From the NCBI RefSeq assembly GCF_016811915.1, contig NZ_CP069127.1, positions 4,914,001 through 4,978,000 on the forward strand: a DNA stretch of 64,000 bases, given 5' to 3'. The translations under genes and the position numbers were made by a program. The notes beneath the pieces are model-generated. The model ran no database searches, had not been told where the DNA came from, and saw only the letters and a program-made list of their open reading frames with translations. The stretch comes from Brevibacillus choshinensis. GTDB taxonomy: Bacteria; Bacillota; Bacilli; Brevibacillales; Brevibacillaceae. Of this stretch, positions 1 to 8,507 are shown piece after piece. Numbering within the stretch: position 1 is the stretch's first letter; each line of letters begins with the position of its first letter.

Positions 1-32
1 CATGATCTCCATGCCTCCTATCTATTCACTAA

Positions 33-53
33 CGTAGGATTCTTAATCCTACG
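33..53. promoter_or_regulatory. Perfect 9-bp inverted repeat, probable operator
   Basis: CGTAGGATT, a CTT loop, then AATCCTACG. It lies between the FMN reductase gene and what looks like the start of a divergent minus-strand gene at the window edge: complementary to positions 3-20 there is an AGGAGG-type ribosome site about 10 nt ahead of an ATG at position 3. A palindrome between divergent genes, one of them a flavin reductase, is typical of control by a HxlR or MarR family regulator, but the regulator itself is outside the window, so this is inference. No T-run follows, so a terminator is unlikely. Confidence 0.45.
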
Positions 54-198
54 ATAACCAGATCTCTCCCTAGCCTCGTCAGGTCCATATACACTAGTCT
101 ATGTTCTCCTTAGGAAGAATAGCAAGAATGGATGAGACAGCGATCATCGGTCGAACCTGTCCAACTCCATTCGGATCAATATCATTGAGGTGATGAGA

Positions 199-768
199 AT
201 GAAAGTAGCTGCGGTCGTCGGGAGCATTCGCAAAGAATCGTATAACTTGAAGCTAGCACGCTATATCCAAAACCGTTATCAGCATCTTTTTCAGTTGGAT
301 GTGCTGAACATTCGGGATCTCCCTTTTTACGATCAGGATATCGAGTCTGCTCCACCACAGCCGGTTATTGATTTTAAGGCGAGGGTCGCTGCAGCCGACG
401 CGGTGTTATGGGTCACTCCGGAGTATAATTCGACCATTCCCGGCGCCATGGCGAACGCGATTGACTGGTTATCCCGTGTGGATCGAGTCATGATCGGGAA
501 GCCCTCCTGGATCGTAGGGTCATCCATGGGATTGTTGGGATCGGTCAAATCGCAGGGCCATCTGCGAGACATTCTGTTCTCTTCCGGCATTTCCTCGCCG
601 CTTTTGCCTGGAAATGAAGTGTACATCGGCCTGGTCCATGAAAAAATCAATGAGAAGGGGGAACTGACGGACAAACCTACGATAAAGCAGCTTGATCTCG
701 TAGCCGAAAACTTTGTGAAATGGATGAAGGAACTTTCCCAATTGAAGCAGTTGCAAAGTAAAACCTAA
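199..768 (+). CDS. NAD(P)H-dependent FMN reductase family protein
   Basis: A 189-residue flavodoxin-like protein of the NADPH-dependent FMN reductase family (azoreductase / chromate reductase relatives), which pass hydride from NAD(P)H via bound FMN to quinones, azo dyes or similar acceptors in the cytosol. The family signatures are clear: GSIRKESYN near residue 8 forms the FMN phosphate loop, and PEYNSTIPGAMANAIDW near residue 75 is the second flavin-binding segment. The ATG at 199 is preferred over GTG 190 because GAGGTG sits 6 nt upstream of it. A Dabb-domain gene follows after 23 bp, so the two are probably co-transcribed. The physiological substrate cannot be read from sequence. Confidence 0.88.
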   Translation: MKVAAVVGSIRKESYNLKLARYIQNRYQHLFQLDVLNIRDLPFYDQDIESAPPQPVIDFKARVAAADAVLWVTPEYNSTIPGAMANAIDWLSRVDRVMIGKPSWIVGSSMGLLGSVKSQGHLRDILFSSGISSPLLPGNEVYIGLVHEKINEKGELTDKPTIKQLDLVAENFVKWMKELSQLKQLQSKT

Positions 769-791
769 ACAGAAGCCTGGGAGGGAGTAAG

Positions 792-1094
792 ATGTTTGAG
801 CATGTGGTGCTATTGAAATTTAAGCCCAATGTTGTCATTGCAGAGCAAGAAGATACGGTAAAGCGCGTGTATGACTTTAAAGGGAAAATTCCGGGTATCG
901 TCGATCTTAGCGCCGGAATTAACATCACGGAGGAAGTAGAACATACGCAGGGCTATACGTTGGGCATTCGAGTCACTTTTGAGAATCAACAGGCTTGCCG
1001 GGATTATATTCAGCATCCCCTGCATCAAAATTTATTGCAATCCATCGGCTCATTTGTCGAAGGGATCGTCGTAATGGATTACCCGTTTGCTTAA
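792..1094 (+). CDS. Dabb family (stress-responsive A/B barrel) protein
   Basis: A 100-residue single-domain protein. The opening FEHVVLLKFKPN, the central tyrosine/glycine segment, the HPLHQ stretch and the closing VVMDYPF match the dimeric alpha/beta barrel (Dabb) family. Members are small cytosolic proteins, induced by stress in plants and of mostly unknown role in bacteria. A GGGAGGG ribosome site precedes the ATG. Placement directly after the FMN reductase suggests a shared transcript. No catalytic residues can be assigned with confidence. Confidence 0.82.
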   Translation: MFEHVVLLKFKPNVVIAEQEDTVKRVYDFKGKIPGIVDLSAGINITEEVEHTQGYTLGIRVTFENQQACRDYIQHPLHQNLLQSIGSFVEGIVVMDYPFA

Positions 1095-1119
1095 CGCCCC
1101 AGATATGGAGATAGCAGAT

Positions 1120-1503
1120 ATGGATAAGAAGCTTGCAGGTAAAATGGCCTTAATCACCGGAGCGTCCCGAGGAATCGGCAGGATGATAGCCGGAGCGTTC
1201 GGAGCAGACGGCAGAGGTCGTACAGGATGACCTACTTTTCATGCCAGCTTGCGGCTAAGCATCAAATCCCAATGGCCGCATCATCAACTTCTCCACTTCG
1301 GTAACGAGTCAGATGTTCCCGTCCTACAGCCTGTGCGCTGGCTCTAAAGGAGCCGTCGAACAATTCACGCGTCAATTAGCCAAAGAGCTTGAACATGAAC
1401 GCTTTCGGGCGTCTCGGGGAAACCAAAGACCTCGCAGCTGTCGTCCTCTTTCTTGCGAGCGAAGAATCACAGTGGGTGACGGGGCAAGCTCTCCGCGCCA
1501 ATG
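1120..1503 (+). pseudogene. Degraded short-chain dehydrogenase (SDR)
   Basis: The start reads MDKKLAGKMALITGASRGIG, a perfect SDR cofactor loop (TGASRGIG), then runs off frame. Further on, in other frames, are pieces of the same fold: GRIINFSTSVTSQMFPSYS with SYSLCAGSKGAVEQFTRQLA (the YxxxK region, where the tyrosine now precedes SLCAGSKG), and finally GRLGETKDLAAVVLFLASEE with VTGQALRANG (the usual SDR C-terminus). An intact SDR needs about 245 codons; here roughly 128 remain, so there are internal deletions as well as frameshifts. It probably formed an operon with the two genes upstream. Confidence 0.85.
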
Positions 1504-1537
1504 GTAAGGTTCTCCGCGCTGTCAGTAACGAAGTTTT

Positions 1538-1570
1538 AGAGCCATCCTTACGGGATGGCTCTTTCTTTGT
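1538..1570 (+). terminator. Intrinsic terminator after SDR relic
   Basis: AGAGCCATCC, loop TTACG, GGATGGCTCT, followed by TTCTTTGTCT. A perfect 10-bp stem with a T-rich tail, placed just after the SDR remnant. It would end the FMN reductase / Dabb / SDR transcript. Confidence 0.85.
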
Positions 1571-1728
1571 CTATCTTTGTTCAACTATCAAAACTGTTTG
1601 GTTAACACTTTTCAATTTACACTAACTTAATCACGTCTATCGATGAATTGGGAAAATACACTTCCCCCCTTAACTAAGATATAAATCACAAGATAATTGC
1701 TTATAACAGTAATCTCATCACCAGTGTA

Positions 1729-2916
1729 TCAAACTTTTGTCTCAGACAGTTCTTGTGCTCTACTATCAGATTGGCTCCGCATGGATAAAGATACCACTGC
1801 TGGGAGGAGTGCAATCGCTACACCGATTGCGCCAATCCAACCGACGGCTTGAAGCGATATGTTTTCTACAACCATGCCCCCAATTACGGCTCCAACGGCC
1901 ATGCCCAATTGTACGATGGAAGTGTTCAAGCTCAGAATGATTCCCGAGGCTTTGGGTGCCATGCCAATCAGATAAACTTGTTGGACCGGACCAGTCGACC
2001 AGGCAAAAAAAGACCACAACATCAGTAAAGGCAGCACGAATACGAAAGAATGGGAGAATGCTGTAATTAGTAACAAGATCCCGGAGTGGAGAAGCAAGCC
2101 CCCAATCATAGTACGGGGAATCCCCCATTTATCTGCGCCATAGCCGCCAACCTGAGAACCAAGAAGACTGGCTATACCGAATGCAAATAGCCCGATACTG
2201 ACCATCTGGTCACTCATTCCAGTAATGGTCAGGAGGAACGGAGAAATATAAGTATAAATGATCGTATAACCCAGAATCCAGAAAAAGCTAATGGACAAGG
2301 CAATAGAGATTCGAGGCGTTTTGAGCAAGGAAAGCTGCTCCCGTATGGGAACTGGAATCTCGCCCTTAGACTTGGGAATGGTCAGCAGAAGGACAAACAT
2401 AGCAATCAGGCTGAGCACTCCGATACCCGTAAAGATGATCTTCCAATCATAGGAGCTAGCAATAACTCTCCCCAGAGGAACACCTAGAATAAGCGCGAGA
2501 TTAAAGCCTAAGAGAACCGTAGCAATCGCACCGCCTTGCTTGCCCGGCTGAGCAATCTTAGAGGCAACGGTTAGGGCGACCACCATAAAAACACCGGTTC
2601 CAATCGCCAAAATAATTCTAGCTCCAAACAACATGGCGAAGCCAGTCGTTGTAATCGTGACTAGATTTCCTAAAAGAAATAGCGCCAAAGCAGCCAACAT
2701 GAGTTTTCTTCGGTCCATTTTTGCGGTGATTGCAATCAGAATTGGAGTGCCGATCGCGTATGCAAGCGAGTAGACAGTGATGAGCTGCCCGGCTGCTGCT
2801 AGCGTCACGCCGACATCACTTGCGACCCTATCCAATATTCCAGCGATAACAAATTCAGAAGTCCCTACCAAAAAACTGACGATGGCCAGTATGTAAATTT
2901 TCCATGAGTTTAGCAT
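1729..2916 (-). CDS. MFS efflux transporter, DHA1 family
   Basis: A 395-residue, 12-helix major facilitator protein of the drug:H+ antiporter-1 type (AraJ / PbuE-like). MFS marker motifs are visible: the A-motif region AKMDRRKLMLAAL between helices 2 and 3 and the motif-C-like GFNLALILGVPLGRVI in helix 5. An ATG five codons further upstream exists, but AGAGGGAT lies inside that stretch at proper spacing for the MLNSW start, which is used here. It lies 67 bp downstream of the luciferase-like monooxygenase and probably belongs to the arsR-type transcript, so export of a compound sensed by that regulator is plausible. Substrate unknown. Confidence 0.85.
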   Translation of the reverse strand: MLNSWKIYILAIVSFLVGTSEFVIAGILDRVASDVGVTLAAAGQLITVYSLAYAIGTPILIAITAKMDRRKLMLAALALFLLGNLVTITTTGFAMLFGARIILAIGTGVFMVVALTVASKIAQPGKQGGAIATVLLGFNLALILGVPLGRVIASSYDWKIIFTGIGVLSLIAMFVLLLTIPKSKGEIPVPIREQLSLLKTPRISIALSISFFWILGYTIIYTYISPFLLTITGMSDQMVSIGLFAFGIASLLGSQVGGYGADKWGIPRTMIGGLLLHSGILLLITAFSHSFVFVLPLLMLWSFFAWSTGPVQQVYLIGMAPKASGIILSLNTSIVQLGMAVGAVIGGMVVENISLQAVGWIGAIGVAIALLPAVVSLSMRSQSDSRAQELSETKV

Positions 2917-2983
2917 GTCGATCCCTCTCATTCTATTTTCGCAATTTTAGAAACGTGCGAATCATACCTAAATAAAAATCCTC

Positions 2984-4036
2984 TTATTGCTTGGCAAGCT
3001 CCTTACGGACAATAGGTGCAACCTTAGTACCGAGAAGCTCGATCGTCCGTAGCAATTCGCGATGCGGAAGTGAGCTGAAATCGACGTACATAAGGAAACG
3101 GGTCAAGCTTAAATTCTGCTGTGCAAGCAGAATCTTCTCCGCCACATATTCTGGATCTCCAACATATAAGGCACCACGAAGGTCGCAAGCCTTTTCGAAC
3201 GAGTCACGAGTGTAATGTGGCCACCCTCGTTCCCGTCCAATCTGGTTCATCTGCTCTGCCATCACGGGAAAGTACCGTTCCGCGGCAGCTTCAAACGAAT
3301 CCGCAATGAAACCATGGGAATGCGTTGCAATCTGCAAATTGCCGGAATCGTGCCCTGCCTTCTCGGCGGCTTCCTTATATAGTTTCACCAAAGGGGCAAA
3401 CCGTTCCGGCATCCCACCGATAATCGAGAAGATCACAGGAAGTCCAAGCGTGCCGGCTCGAACCGCTGATTCCGGACTGCCACCTGTGCCAATCCATACG
3501 GGCAGCGGATCCTGCTGTGCACGGGGATATACGCCCATATTGTTAATTGCCGGGCGATGCCCTCCACCCCAGGTCACCTTCTCCGCAGTTCGTATTTTCA
3601 ATAAAAGTTCAAGCTTCTCTTCGAACAACTCTTCGTAATCGTTCAGGTTATACCCGAACAACGGAAACGACTCAACGAAAGAGCCGCGTCCGGCCATGAT
3701 CTCGGCCCGCCCTTTTGATAGGCAGTCCAGCGTTGCGAAGTCCTGATATACACGGACCGGATCATCCGAAGAGAGCACCGTTACGGCGCTAGATAGCCGA
3801 ATCCGCTTGGTTGTGGATGCTGCAGCTGCAAGAATGATAGCCGGAGACGAGCTTGTATAGTCGCTCCGGTGATGCTCGCCAATAGCATACACATCGAGCC
3901 CAACTTGATCAGCCAATTGAATCTCCTCGATCGCTTGACGCAGCCTCTCTGCCGGCCAGACACGTCCAAGATCAGGCCTTGTGTGGAGAAAAGTGGTAAT
4001 TCCCAACTCCATGATCTTTGACTTTTCTTCCATCAT
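2984..4036 (-). CDS. LLM class flavin-dependent oxidoreductase
   Basis: A 350-residue member of the bacterial luciferase-like monooxygenase superfamily, TIM-barrel enzymes that use reduced FMN (or F420) to oxygenate small organic substrates. Seen: ELGITTFLHTRPD at the N-terminus, AIGEHHRSDYTSSSP, the RIRLSSAVTVLSSDDPVRVYQDFATLD core and AGRGSFVESFPLFGY, all typical of the family. The start is the ATG with AGGGAGGAAACT in front; longer reading would overlap the ArsR gene. It lies between an ArsR-type regulator and an MFS exporter, and one copy of a 23-bp operator-like sequence sits just ahead of its ribosome site, so it is probably under that regulator's control. Confidence 0.87.
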   Translation of the reverse strand: MMEEKSKIMELGITTFLHTRPDLGRVWPAERLRQAIEEIQLADQVGLDVYAIGEHHRSDYTSSSPAIILAAAASTTKRIRLSSAVTVLSSDDPVRVYQDFATLDCLSKGRAEIMAGRGSFVESFPLFGYNLNDYEELFEEKLELLLKIRTAEKVTWGGGHRPAINNMGVYPRAQQDPLPVWIGTGGSPESAVRAGTLGLPVIFSIIGGMPERFAPLVKLYKEAAEKAGHDSGNLQIATHSHGFIADSFEAAAERYFPVMAEQMNQIGRERGWPHYTRDSFEKACDLRGALYVGDPEYVAEKILLAQQNLSLTRFLMYVDFSSLPHRELLRTIELLGTKVAPIVRKELAKQ

Positions 4037-4054
4037 AGTTTCCTCCCTAAACAA

Positions 4055-4077
4055 TTCGTCACTTCTAGAAATGTAGA
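4055..4077 (+). promoter_or_regulatory. Operator copy 1 for ArsR-type regulator
   Basis: A 23-bp sequence with core CACTTCTAGAAATGTAG just upstream of the monooxygenase start. It matches the sequence at 4401-4423 (opposite strand) at 21 of 23 positions. Two nearly identical copies flanking the same arsR-type gene strongly suggest its binding site; binding itself is inferred. Confidence 0.6.
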
Positions 4078-4094
4078 AATGCGTTTCAAAAAAA

Positions 4095-4376
4095 TTACGC
4101 CAGCAAATAAGGCGCAAATTTCTCTGCAACTTCTTGATTAACACTATAGTGAATATACGATCCATTCTTACGCGAATTGATTAAGCCAGAGTCGGTTAAT
4201 TGCTTCAGATGATGCGACAACGTTGAGCCAGCCACCGTTTCGAGTCTTTCGCCAATAGCAGTAAAGCATTGATTACTCTCCTTTGCTAGCAGCAAAGCGA
4301 TTTTTAAACGCGTGGGTTCACCTAAAGCTTTGTATACTTTGACCGCCTGCCCCATTTCTTCTTCGTTTTCAGCCAT
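4095..4376 (-). CDS. ArsR family winged-helix repressor
   Basis: A 93-residue winged helix-turn-helix regulator. VYKALGEPTRLKIALLLA is the classic ArsR helix 1-2 signature, GSTLSHHLKQLTDSGLI is the recognition helix and KNGSYIHYSV the wing. Only one cysteine (in NQCFTAIGE) is present and there is no ELCVCDL-type metal-binding box, so it probably senses an organic or redox signal rather than arsenic. GGAAGGAG precedes the ATG. First gene of a probable operon with the flavin monooxygenase and the MFS transporter, flanked by two copies of a putative operator. Confidence 0.9.
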   Translation of the reverse strand: MAENEEEMGQAVKVYKALGEPTRLKIALLLAKESNQCFTAIGERLETVAGSTLSHHLKQLTDSGLINSRKNGSYIHYSVNQEVAEKFAPYLLA

Positions 4377-4400
4377 GATGATCTCCTTCCAAAGTGTTAC

Positions 4401-4423
4401 TCTACATTTCTATAAGTGTCGAA
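4401..4423 (-). promoter_or_regulatory. Operator copy 2 for ArsR-type regulator
   Basis: Minus-strand copy of the 23-bp sequence (core CACTTATAGAAATGTAG) 25 bp upstream of the arsR-type start, differing from copy 1 at two positions. Position near the promoter fits autorepression. Confidence 0.6.
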
Positions 4424-4509
4424 CTGATCTTAGCACCTCATTGTTGAAATGTAAAGGGCTACATTATTGCTTGCCTGCTTAGGAAAGCCTAGATAGTAGC
4501 AACCGCCAT

Positions 4510-4620
4510 GCTAAACTGCCCGTAGCGTAAAGCCCCATCATTAGTCTAATACACTATATGTTCTCAGTCTAAAACATTATTTTCACAGTCTCATACTTTA
4601 TTTTCTTTGGACAGCTCAAG
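4510..4620 (+). repeat. Cassette-type repeat element f (left box only)
   Basis: Contains the left box CTAAACTGCCCGTAGCGTAA (4511-4530) followed by AT-rich sequence with repeated CAGTCT words, similar to the copy at 19218-19275. No right box is present. It forms one border of a short block that contains only the gene relic at 4637-4942. Confidence 0.6.
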
Positions 4621-4636
4621 GTATAAGCAAGTAATC

Positions 4637-4942
4637 CTACATATCTGATATTCCTGGTTTCCATCCTACTTCTTGCGACCAAGTACGAGCTTTCCGTAAA
4701 ATATTCCAAACAATCGGTCCTTTTCCTTCAACATATTTAACACGTTCGTTCCTGTAAAGTTCCATTAATCGATGTTTTTCTTGAGCGTACCATTAAACAA
4801 TCTGTAGGATTGTTCAGAAAAACTACCGCGGTACAATACGAATAGCCAAATGTCCCAAAGAAGTTCTTAATTTTGAAGCGATATCATTGAACAGACTTTT
4901 CCTTTCAGGGTCATGTTTAGATATCCTCCATTGATCATCCAT
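4637..4942 (-). pseudogene. Frameshifted small hypothetical gene
   Basis: A strong AAAGGAG ribosome site and ATG at 4942 open a frame (MDDQWRISKHDPERKSLFND...) that stops after 39 codons at 4823. Further down, another frame reads YAQEKHRLMELYRNERVKY and GPIVWNILRKARTWSQEVGW, ending at TAG 4637. The two parts look like one short protein broken by a frameshift and perhaps a deletion. I do not recognise the family. It is the only gene between two repeat boxes (4510-4620 and 5015-5075). Confidence 0.5.
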
Positions 4943-5014
4943 AGTAATCTCCTTTGATTGTAGTGGTTTTTAGAAACGCATATCAATATTACCATAATTT
5001 AGTTGGCGTTATTA

Positions 5015-5075
5015 AGCATAACTGCCCGTTAGCATAATGAAGTGGCGGCAGTCCAATACTTTTGGCCAGCCCAAA
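5015..5075 (+). repeat. Cassette-type repeat element, left box
   Basis: GCATAACTGCCCGTTAGCAT (5017-5036) is the left box, followed by GGCGGCAGTCC and GGCCAGCCC, degenerate remains of the central stem. No right box. It separates the relic at 4637-4942 from the gene at 5098-5586. Confidence 0.6.
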
Positions 5076-5097
5076 ACCAATAAATAGAGGTGCGATC

Positions 5098-5586
5098 TTA
5101 TACTTGTGCTTGATTAATCTTATACAAGCTGATGGCAAGTTCTAAGGATCGGTTTATCTCAGATACAACCTGCAGGGCAGGAGCCAGAGAGTCTTCAATG
5201 CCATCCACGAAGAGATCTAGGTGGAACTTCAACGTATGACCCAGCTGTCTGCCATACGGCGTCACAGGCGGCAGCGCAAACGGCCGCAGCTGCATCTTGT
5301 GGCCGCCTCTTGCACAATCGCGGACAAACCAGCCGAGAAACTCAAGTGCATGCCAACCTTCCTGTGACGGCTGCAGCACAAGCTCAAATTGAATCAGAAC
5401 CTCATTGTCCAGCCCTCCCCCGGTACGCAGCAGAGCGGCATGTGGCAGATGAGCATACTCGGTTACGAAAAGCAGCTCCGCATCCACAGATGACAAATCA
5501 TCCACACCGCTAATGGCAGAATCGACACCGGCTAGGCTGCACAAGGTTTGGTGAAATTGTTCAATTTCAGGGGGATACCCGCTCAT
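5098..5586 (-). CDS. Hypothetical protein
   Basis: A 162-residue soluble protein, no signal peptide or membrane segment. I do not recognise the family. It is acidic, with an N-terminal half rich in leucine and alanine and a central segment EGWHALEFLGWFVRDCARGG followed by YGRQLGHTLKFHLDLFVDG, which looks like a genuine folded domain rather than a chance frame. AAAAGAGGAAGAAC precedes the ATG. The gene sits alone between two repeat boxes (5015-5075 and 5729-5755), ending only about 20 bp from the first, as expected of a cassette-like module. Confidence 0.65.
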   Translation of the reverse strand: MSGYPPEIEQFHQTLCSLAGVDSAISGVDDLSSVDAELLFVTEYAHLPHAALLRTGGGLDNEVLIQFELVLQPSQEGWHALEFLGWFVRDCARGGHKMQLRPFALPPVTPYGRQLGHTLKFHLDLFVDGIEDSLAPALQVVSEINRSLELAISLYKINQAQV

Positions 5587-5728
5587 TGTTCTTCCTCTTT
5601 TCTTTTGGTATGTTCTTCATCTGTGATTAATCCGCCAAGCAGAACTGGCTCCGATGATCCCGGTAGCCTGTAAAATTGCTTACTATATTCTGGAGATAAC
5701 CACCTCACTAATAATAATACCACTTATT

Positions 5729-5785
5729 GGAACTATATTACCGTTAGCTTAAAGCAACTCCCAGACTACAACTTTATTCCAGAAA
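5729..5785 (+). repeat. Cassette-type repeat box
   Basis: AACTATATTACCGTTAGCTT (5731-5750) matches the box core CCGTTAGCTTAA, then CCCAGACTACAACTTTATT, a stem-like piece as in type-B copies. Lies upstream of the gene at 5098-5586 and downstream of the oxidase gene. Same orientation as all other copies. Confidence 0.5.
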
Positions 5786-5838
5786 TTCGACCTCTTTGTA
5801 ATTCGTGTATTTCAGCTTGTACTACCGGGGATGAGGCT

Positions 5839-6960
5839 TTAATCCCCGATTGCACCAGCCACATCGTAATTTTCCAAATGAATATCGATTTCCAGTCCAA
5901 GAGCAAGTTTTGCCAGTTGTAGTCCGATATAAGGCCCCATCGTTAGCCCCGATGCACCCAATCCATTTGCAACGAAGATTCTTTCCCAGCCGGGTAAAGC
6001 TCCTATGACAGGGAGAAAACCTGGAGTGAACGGGCGAAAACCTACTCTTGCTTCTAGAAACGTGCTATTAGCTAAGGCGGGAGCTATTTCTAATGCTTTA
6101 TTGAAAACTTCCTGCAAGCCACCAGCCGTTATACGAGTATCGAAACCCTTCATATTGTTTTCATGCGTGGCGCCAATGACAATTCTTTTATCATCAAATG
6201 CCAACAAGTACTGATCATTCGGCGGAATGACGACGGGCCAGTTGTCCGTGTCCGCTTCTGGCAATTCTAAATGAACGATTTGAGCTTTTTGGAAGGATAC
6301 TTTGAAATCTACGCCTAGTGGCTTTAGTAATTCATTTGCCCACGCGCCAGCACAAACTATCACTTTATCAGAATATATAGGTGTATCTTCAACAATTACT
6401 CCTGTTACACATGTTCCACTATATTGGAGGGTGGCTTCCCCGTTTAAAAGAGTAGCGCCATTTTTTATTGCGGCGCTCAAAAGGGCATCACGGAGGGCAC
6501 GTCCATCGACACGGGCGGCTCCGTTAATATGTACTGCGGCGTAGTTTTCGGCAAGTGGAGAAAACAAAGCATTTGCTTCGCTTGGTGTGAGCTGAGTGAT
6601 TTCCCCAACTTCAGGAGCATCCTCTCTGCGTTTTAATGCACGTTTTTCCAGTTCAATAAGCTTTTCTATGTCCCTGTGTATACTGAGGGCACCAACACGA
6701 GCATAACCGGTGTGCATTTCTCCATCCCTTTGGAGATCTTCTATCAAGGATGGATAAAAACGTGCACCTTCCTTTGCAAGTTTATACCAAGCTTGATTGC
6801 GTCTCTGTGATAACCACGGACAAATAATCCCCGCAGCTGCATCAGTTGCTTGTCCTTTATCTTTCCGGTCAACGATGATCACGTCTGCGCCTCTTTTTGC
6901 CAATTGATAGGCAGTAGAAGCTCCTAGAATCCCCGCACCAACTACAATAAACCTTTGCAT
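5839..6960 (-). CDS. FAD-dependent oxidoreductase, DAO (glycine oxidase-like) family
   Basis: A 373-residue flavoprotein of the D-amino-acid oxidase fold. RFIVVGAGILGASTAYQLAKRG is the FAD-binding Rossmann loop (GxGxxG), followed by VIIVDRKDKGQATDAAAGIICPW, the conserved segment that contacts the isoalloxazine. GFRPFTPGFLPVIGAL and FVANGLGASGLTMGP near the C-terminus are the second FAD-contacting region. Such enzymes oxidise amino acids or N-methyl amines with release of hydrogen peroxide or transfer to another acceptor. Length is normal. It stands alone, with no neighbour that reveals its substrate; DadA-like or glycine oxidase-like function are both possible. Confidence 0.85.
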   Translation of the reverse strand: MQRFIVVGAGILGASTAYQLAKRGADVIIVDRKDKGQATDAAAGIICPWLSQRRNQAWYKLAKEGARFYPSLIEDLQRDGEMHTGYARVGALSIHRDIEKLIELEKRALKRREDAPEVGEITQLTPSEANALFSPLAENYAAVHINGAARVDGRALRDALLSAAIKNGATLLNGEATLQYSGTCVTGVIVEDTPIYSDKVIVCAGAWANELLKPLGVDFKVSFQKAQIVHLELPEADTDNWPVVIPPNDQYLLAFDDKRIVIGATHENNMKGFDTRITAGGLQEVFNKALEIAPALANSTFLEARVGFRPFTPGFLPVIGALPGWERIFVANGLGASGLTMGPYIGLQLAKLALGLEIDIHLENYDVAGAIGD

Positions 6961-7265
6961 TTTTCAGCATCCTTTTCGTTTCTAAGCGAATTTTACTTTG
7001 CATTTCCCAGTACTATTAAACAACTGGGGTAAGTTCCAGTCAAATTGTTGCGAAGAAGCGTTGAAGCGTGTTGTGGACTGAGAATAGGGCTTCTTTCGGG
7101 TAGCTCCTTTTTATATGGATCAAGAATAGTGCGGAAGGACCATTTTTGTGGGATTTAGCAAACCTTAGTATTGGATTTACGTTTTATTAATTTTGTTTCT
7201 TTACCATGTAATCGAAACACACAACTGAATTCCACAAAAAAACAAAGGTGAGGAGAGAATTCAAA
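6961..7265. other. Intergenic region, divergent promoters
   Basis: About 300 bp between the divergently transcribed oxidase and phosphoesterase genes. It must hold both promoters, but I see no clear operator or RNA structure. A GGTGAGGAG ribosome site for the downstream gene lies at its right end. Confidence 0.5.
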
Positions 7266-8507
7266 ATGAAAAAGGTCGTATCCGGCTTGACAGCTTCTGC
7301 TATCCTTTTTGGTGGTTTGCTCCCAGTTGTCGATTCTGTTCAGGCTGAGGACAAGTTTTCTGAAAAAAAGGCTACGATGACGTTCGATGTAATTAGTGAC
7401 ATTCAAGGAGACCTGAAAGACTTTGCTCACGTTCTGCAAGACATCAGCAAGGACAATCCAAAGTCCGAAGCGCTGATCGTCAACGGTGACATTACACCCC
7501 GCGGTTACGATTTTGAATATCAGGCCGTACAAGATGTACTGGATCAAAATCCGCATCCCAAACAGGTCTGGTACAGCATCGGAAACCATGAGTTTTATGT
7601 GCCGAAGTGGAAAAATCCCCAAACGCTCGCCCAAAGCACGTGGCCCAATGGCACAACGGAAGAGGAGCTGTTTGATAACTTCTACCAATTCAGCGGCGAA
7701 GAGAAAGTCTATCATAAAAAAGAAATCAAAGGATATCCTTTTCTATTCCTTGGCACGGAGAAATACATGAAATACCACGATCCAAAATTGTGGGATGAAG
7801 TATTTATGAGCGATGAACAGCTGGACTGGTTAAAAGAAAACCTGGAACACTACCAGAAACAGGACAAGGACAAACCGATCTTTATCTTCTCCCATCACGT
7901 GCTCCCGGATAGCGTCTCCGGTTCCAGACAAAATCCTTATCTGAACGATTACCTGAATGTGGACAAGCTCCTCGATATCCTCAAAGACTATCCACAAGTG
8001 GTTTTCTTCACCAGTCACACTCACTGGGACCTGAACTTGCCAGACTGGGCAGGCAAAAAGAAAGTAGACGGCGGAGACAAGCGCGGATTTACCGTGGTGA
8101 ACACGGGTGGCATTGAAACAGGGTGGATGTCGGCCGGTCCAAACGGCGGCGAAAAGGTGACCCCGGATGGCGGGACTTTCAAACAAGGTCTGCGCTTGGG
8201 CGTGTACGGTGACGATGTCGTCATCCAGGCGTATGACTACAAGCATGACAAAGTAATCAAGGAGCTTGGCATCCACAAGGGGAAAATTGAGCAGTTGCCG
8301 CCGAATGTCTTGGCTGACGATGAGAAAAACGAACTTGTCGGGGCGACTCGATACATGGAGTACAGCGTAGCAGGGCAGGACAACTGGCAGGATTTCGATC
8401 CGGAAAATCCGCCTATTTTTACAGGAAACCAGGTCGTGTTTGTCCGGCATAAAGGGGAAATGAACCTGGAAGACGGATTACCAAAAAAAGTCACATTCAA
8501 AGAGTAA
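7266..8507 (+). CDS. Secreted metallophosphoesterase
   Basis: A 413-residue exported calcineurin-like phosphoesterase. Residues 1-28 form a signal peptide (MKKVVSG..., hydrophobic core, SVQAED cleavage region). The full set of dimetal motifs is present: DVISDIQGD, NGDIT, GNHE, FSHH and TSHTHW. After residue 330 comes a separate beta-rich domain (PNVLADDEKNELVGA, DNWQDFDPENPPIF, QVVFVRHKG), resembling the accessory DUF4073-type domain of Bacillus phosphoesterases; that assignment is tentative. The ATG at 7266 is chosen over an upstream in-frame codon because it carries the signal peptide. It probably hydrolyses phosphomono- or diesters outside the cell. Confidence 0.87.
   Translation: MKKVVSGLTASAILFGGLLPVVDSVQAEDKFSEKKATMTFDVISDIQGDLKDFAHVLQDISKDNPKSEALIVNGDITPRGYDFEYQAVQDVLDQNPHPKQVWYSIGNHEFYVPKWKNPQTLAQSTWPNGTTEEELFDNFYQFSGEEKVYHKKEIKGYPFLFLGTEKYMKYHDPKLWDEVFMSDEQLDWLKENLEHYQKQDKDKPIFIFSHHVLPDSVSGSRQNPYLNDYLNVDKLLDILKDYPQVVFFTSHTHWDLNLPDWAGKKKVDGGDKRGFTVVNTGGIETGWMSAGPNGGEKVTPDGGTFKQGLRLGVYGDDVVIQAYDYKHDKVIKELGIHKGKIEQLPPNVLADDEKNELVGATRYMEYSVAGQDNWQDFDPENPPIFTGNQVVFVRHKGEMNLEDGLPKKVTFKE

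Noticed and set aside
1313..1625. Two short + strand open frames as separate genes
   Set aside because: Both are pieces of one degraded SDR in different frames.
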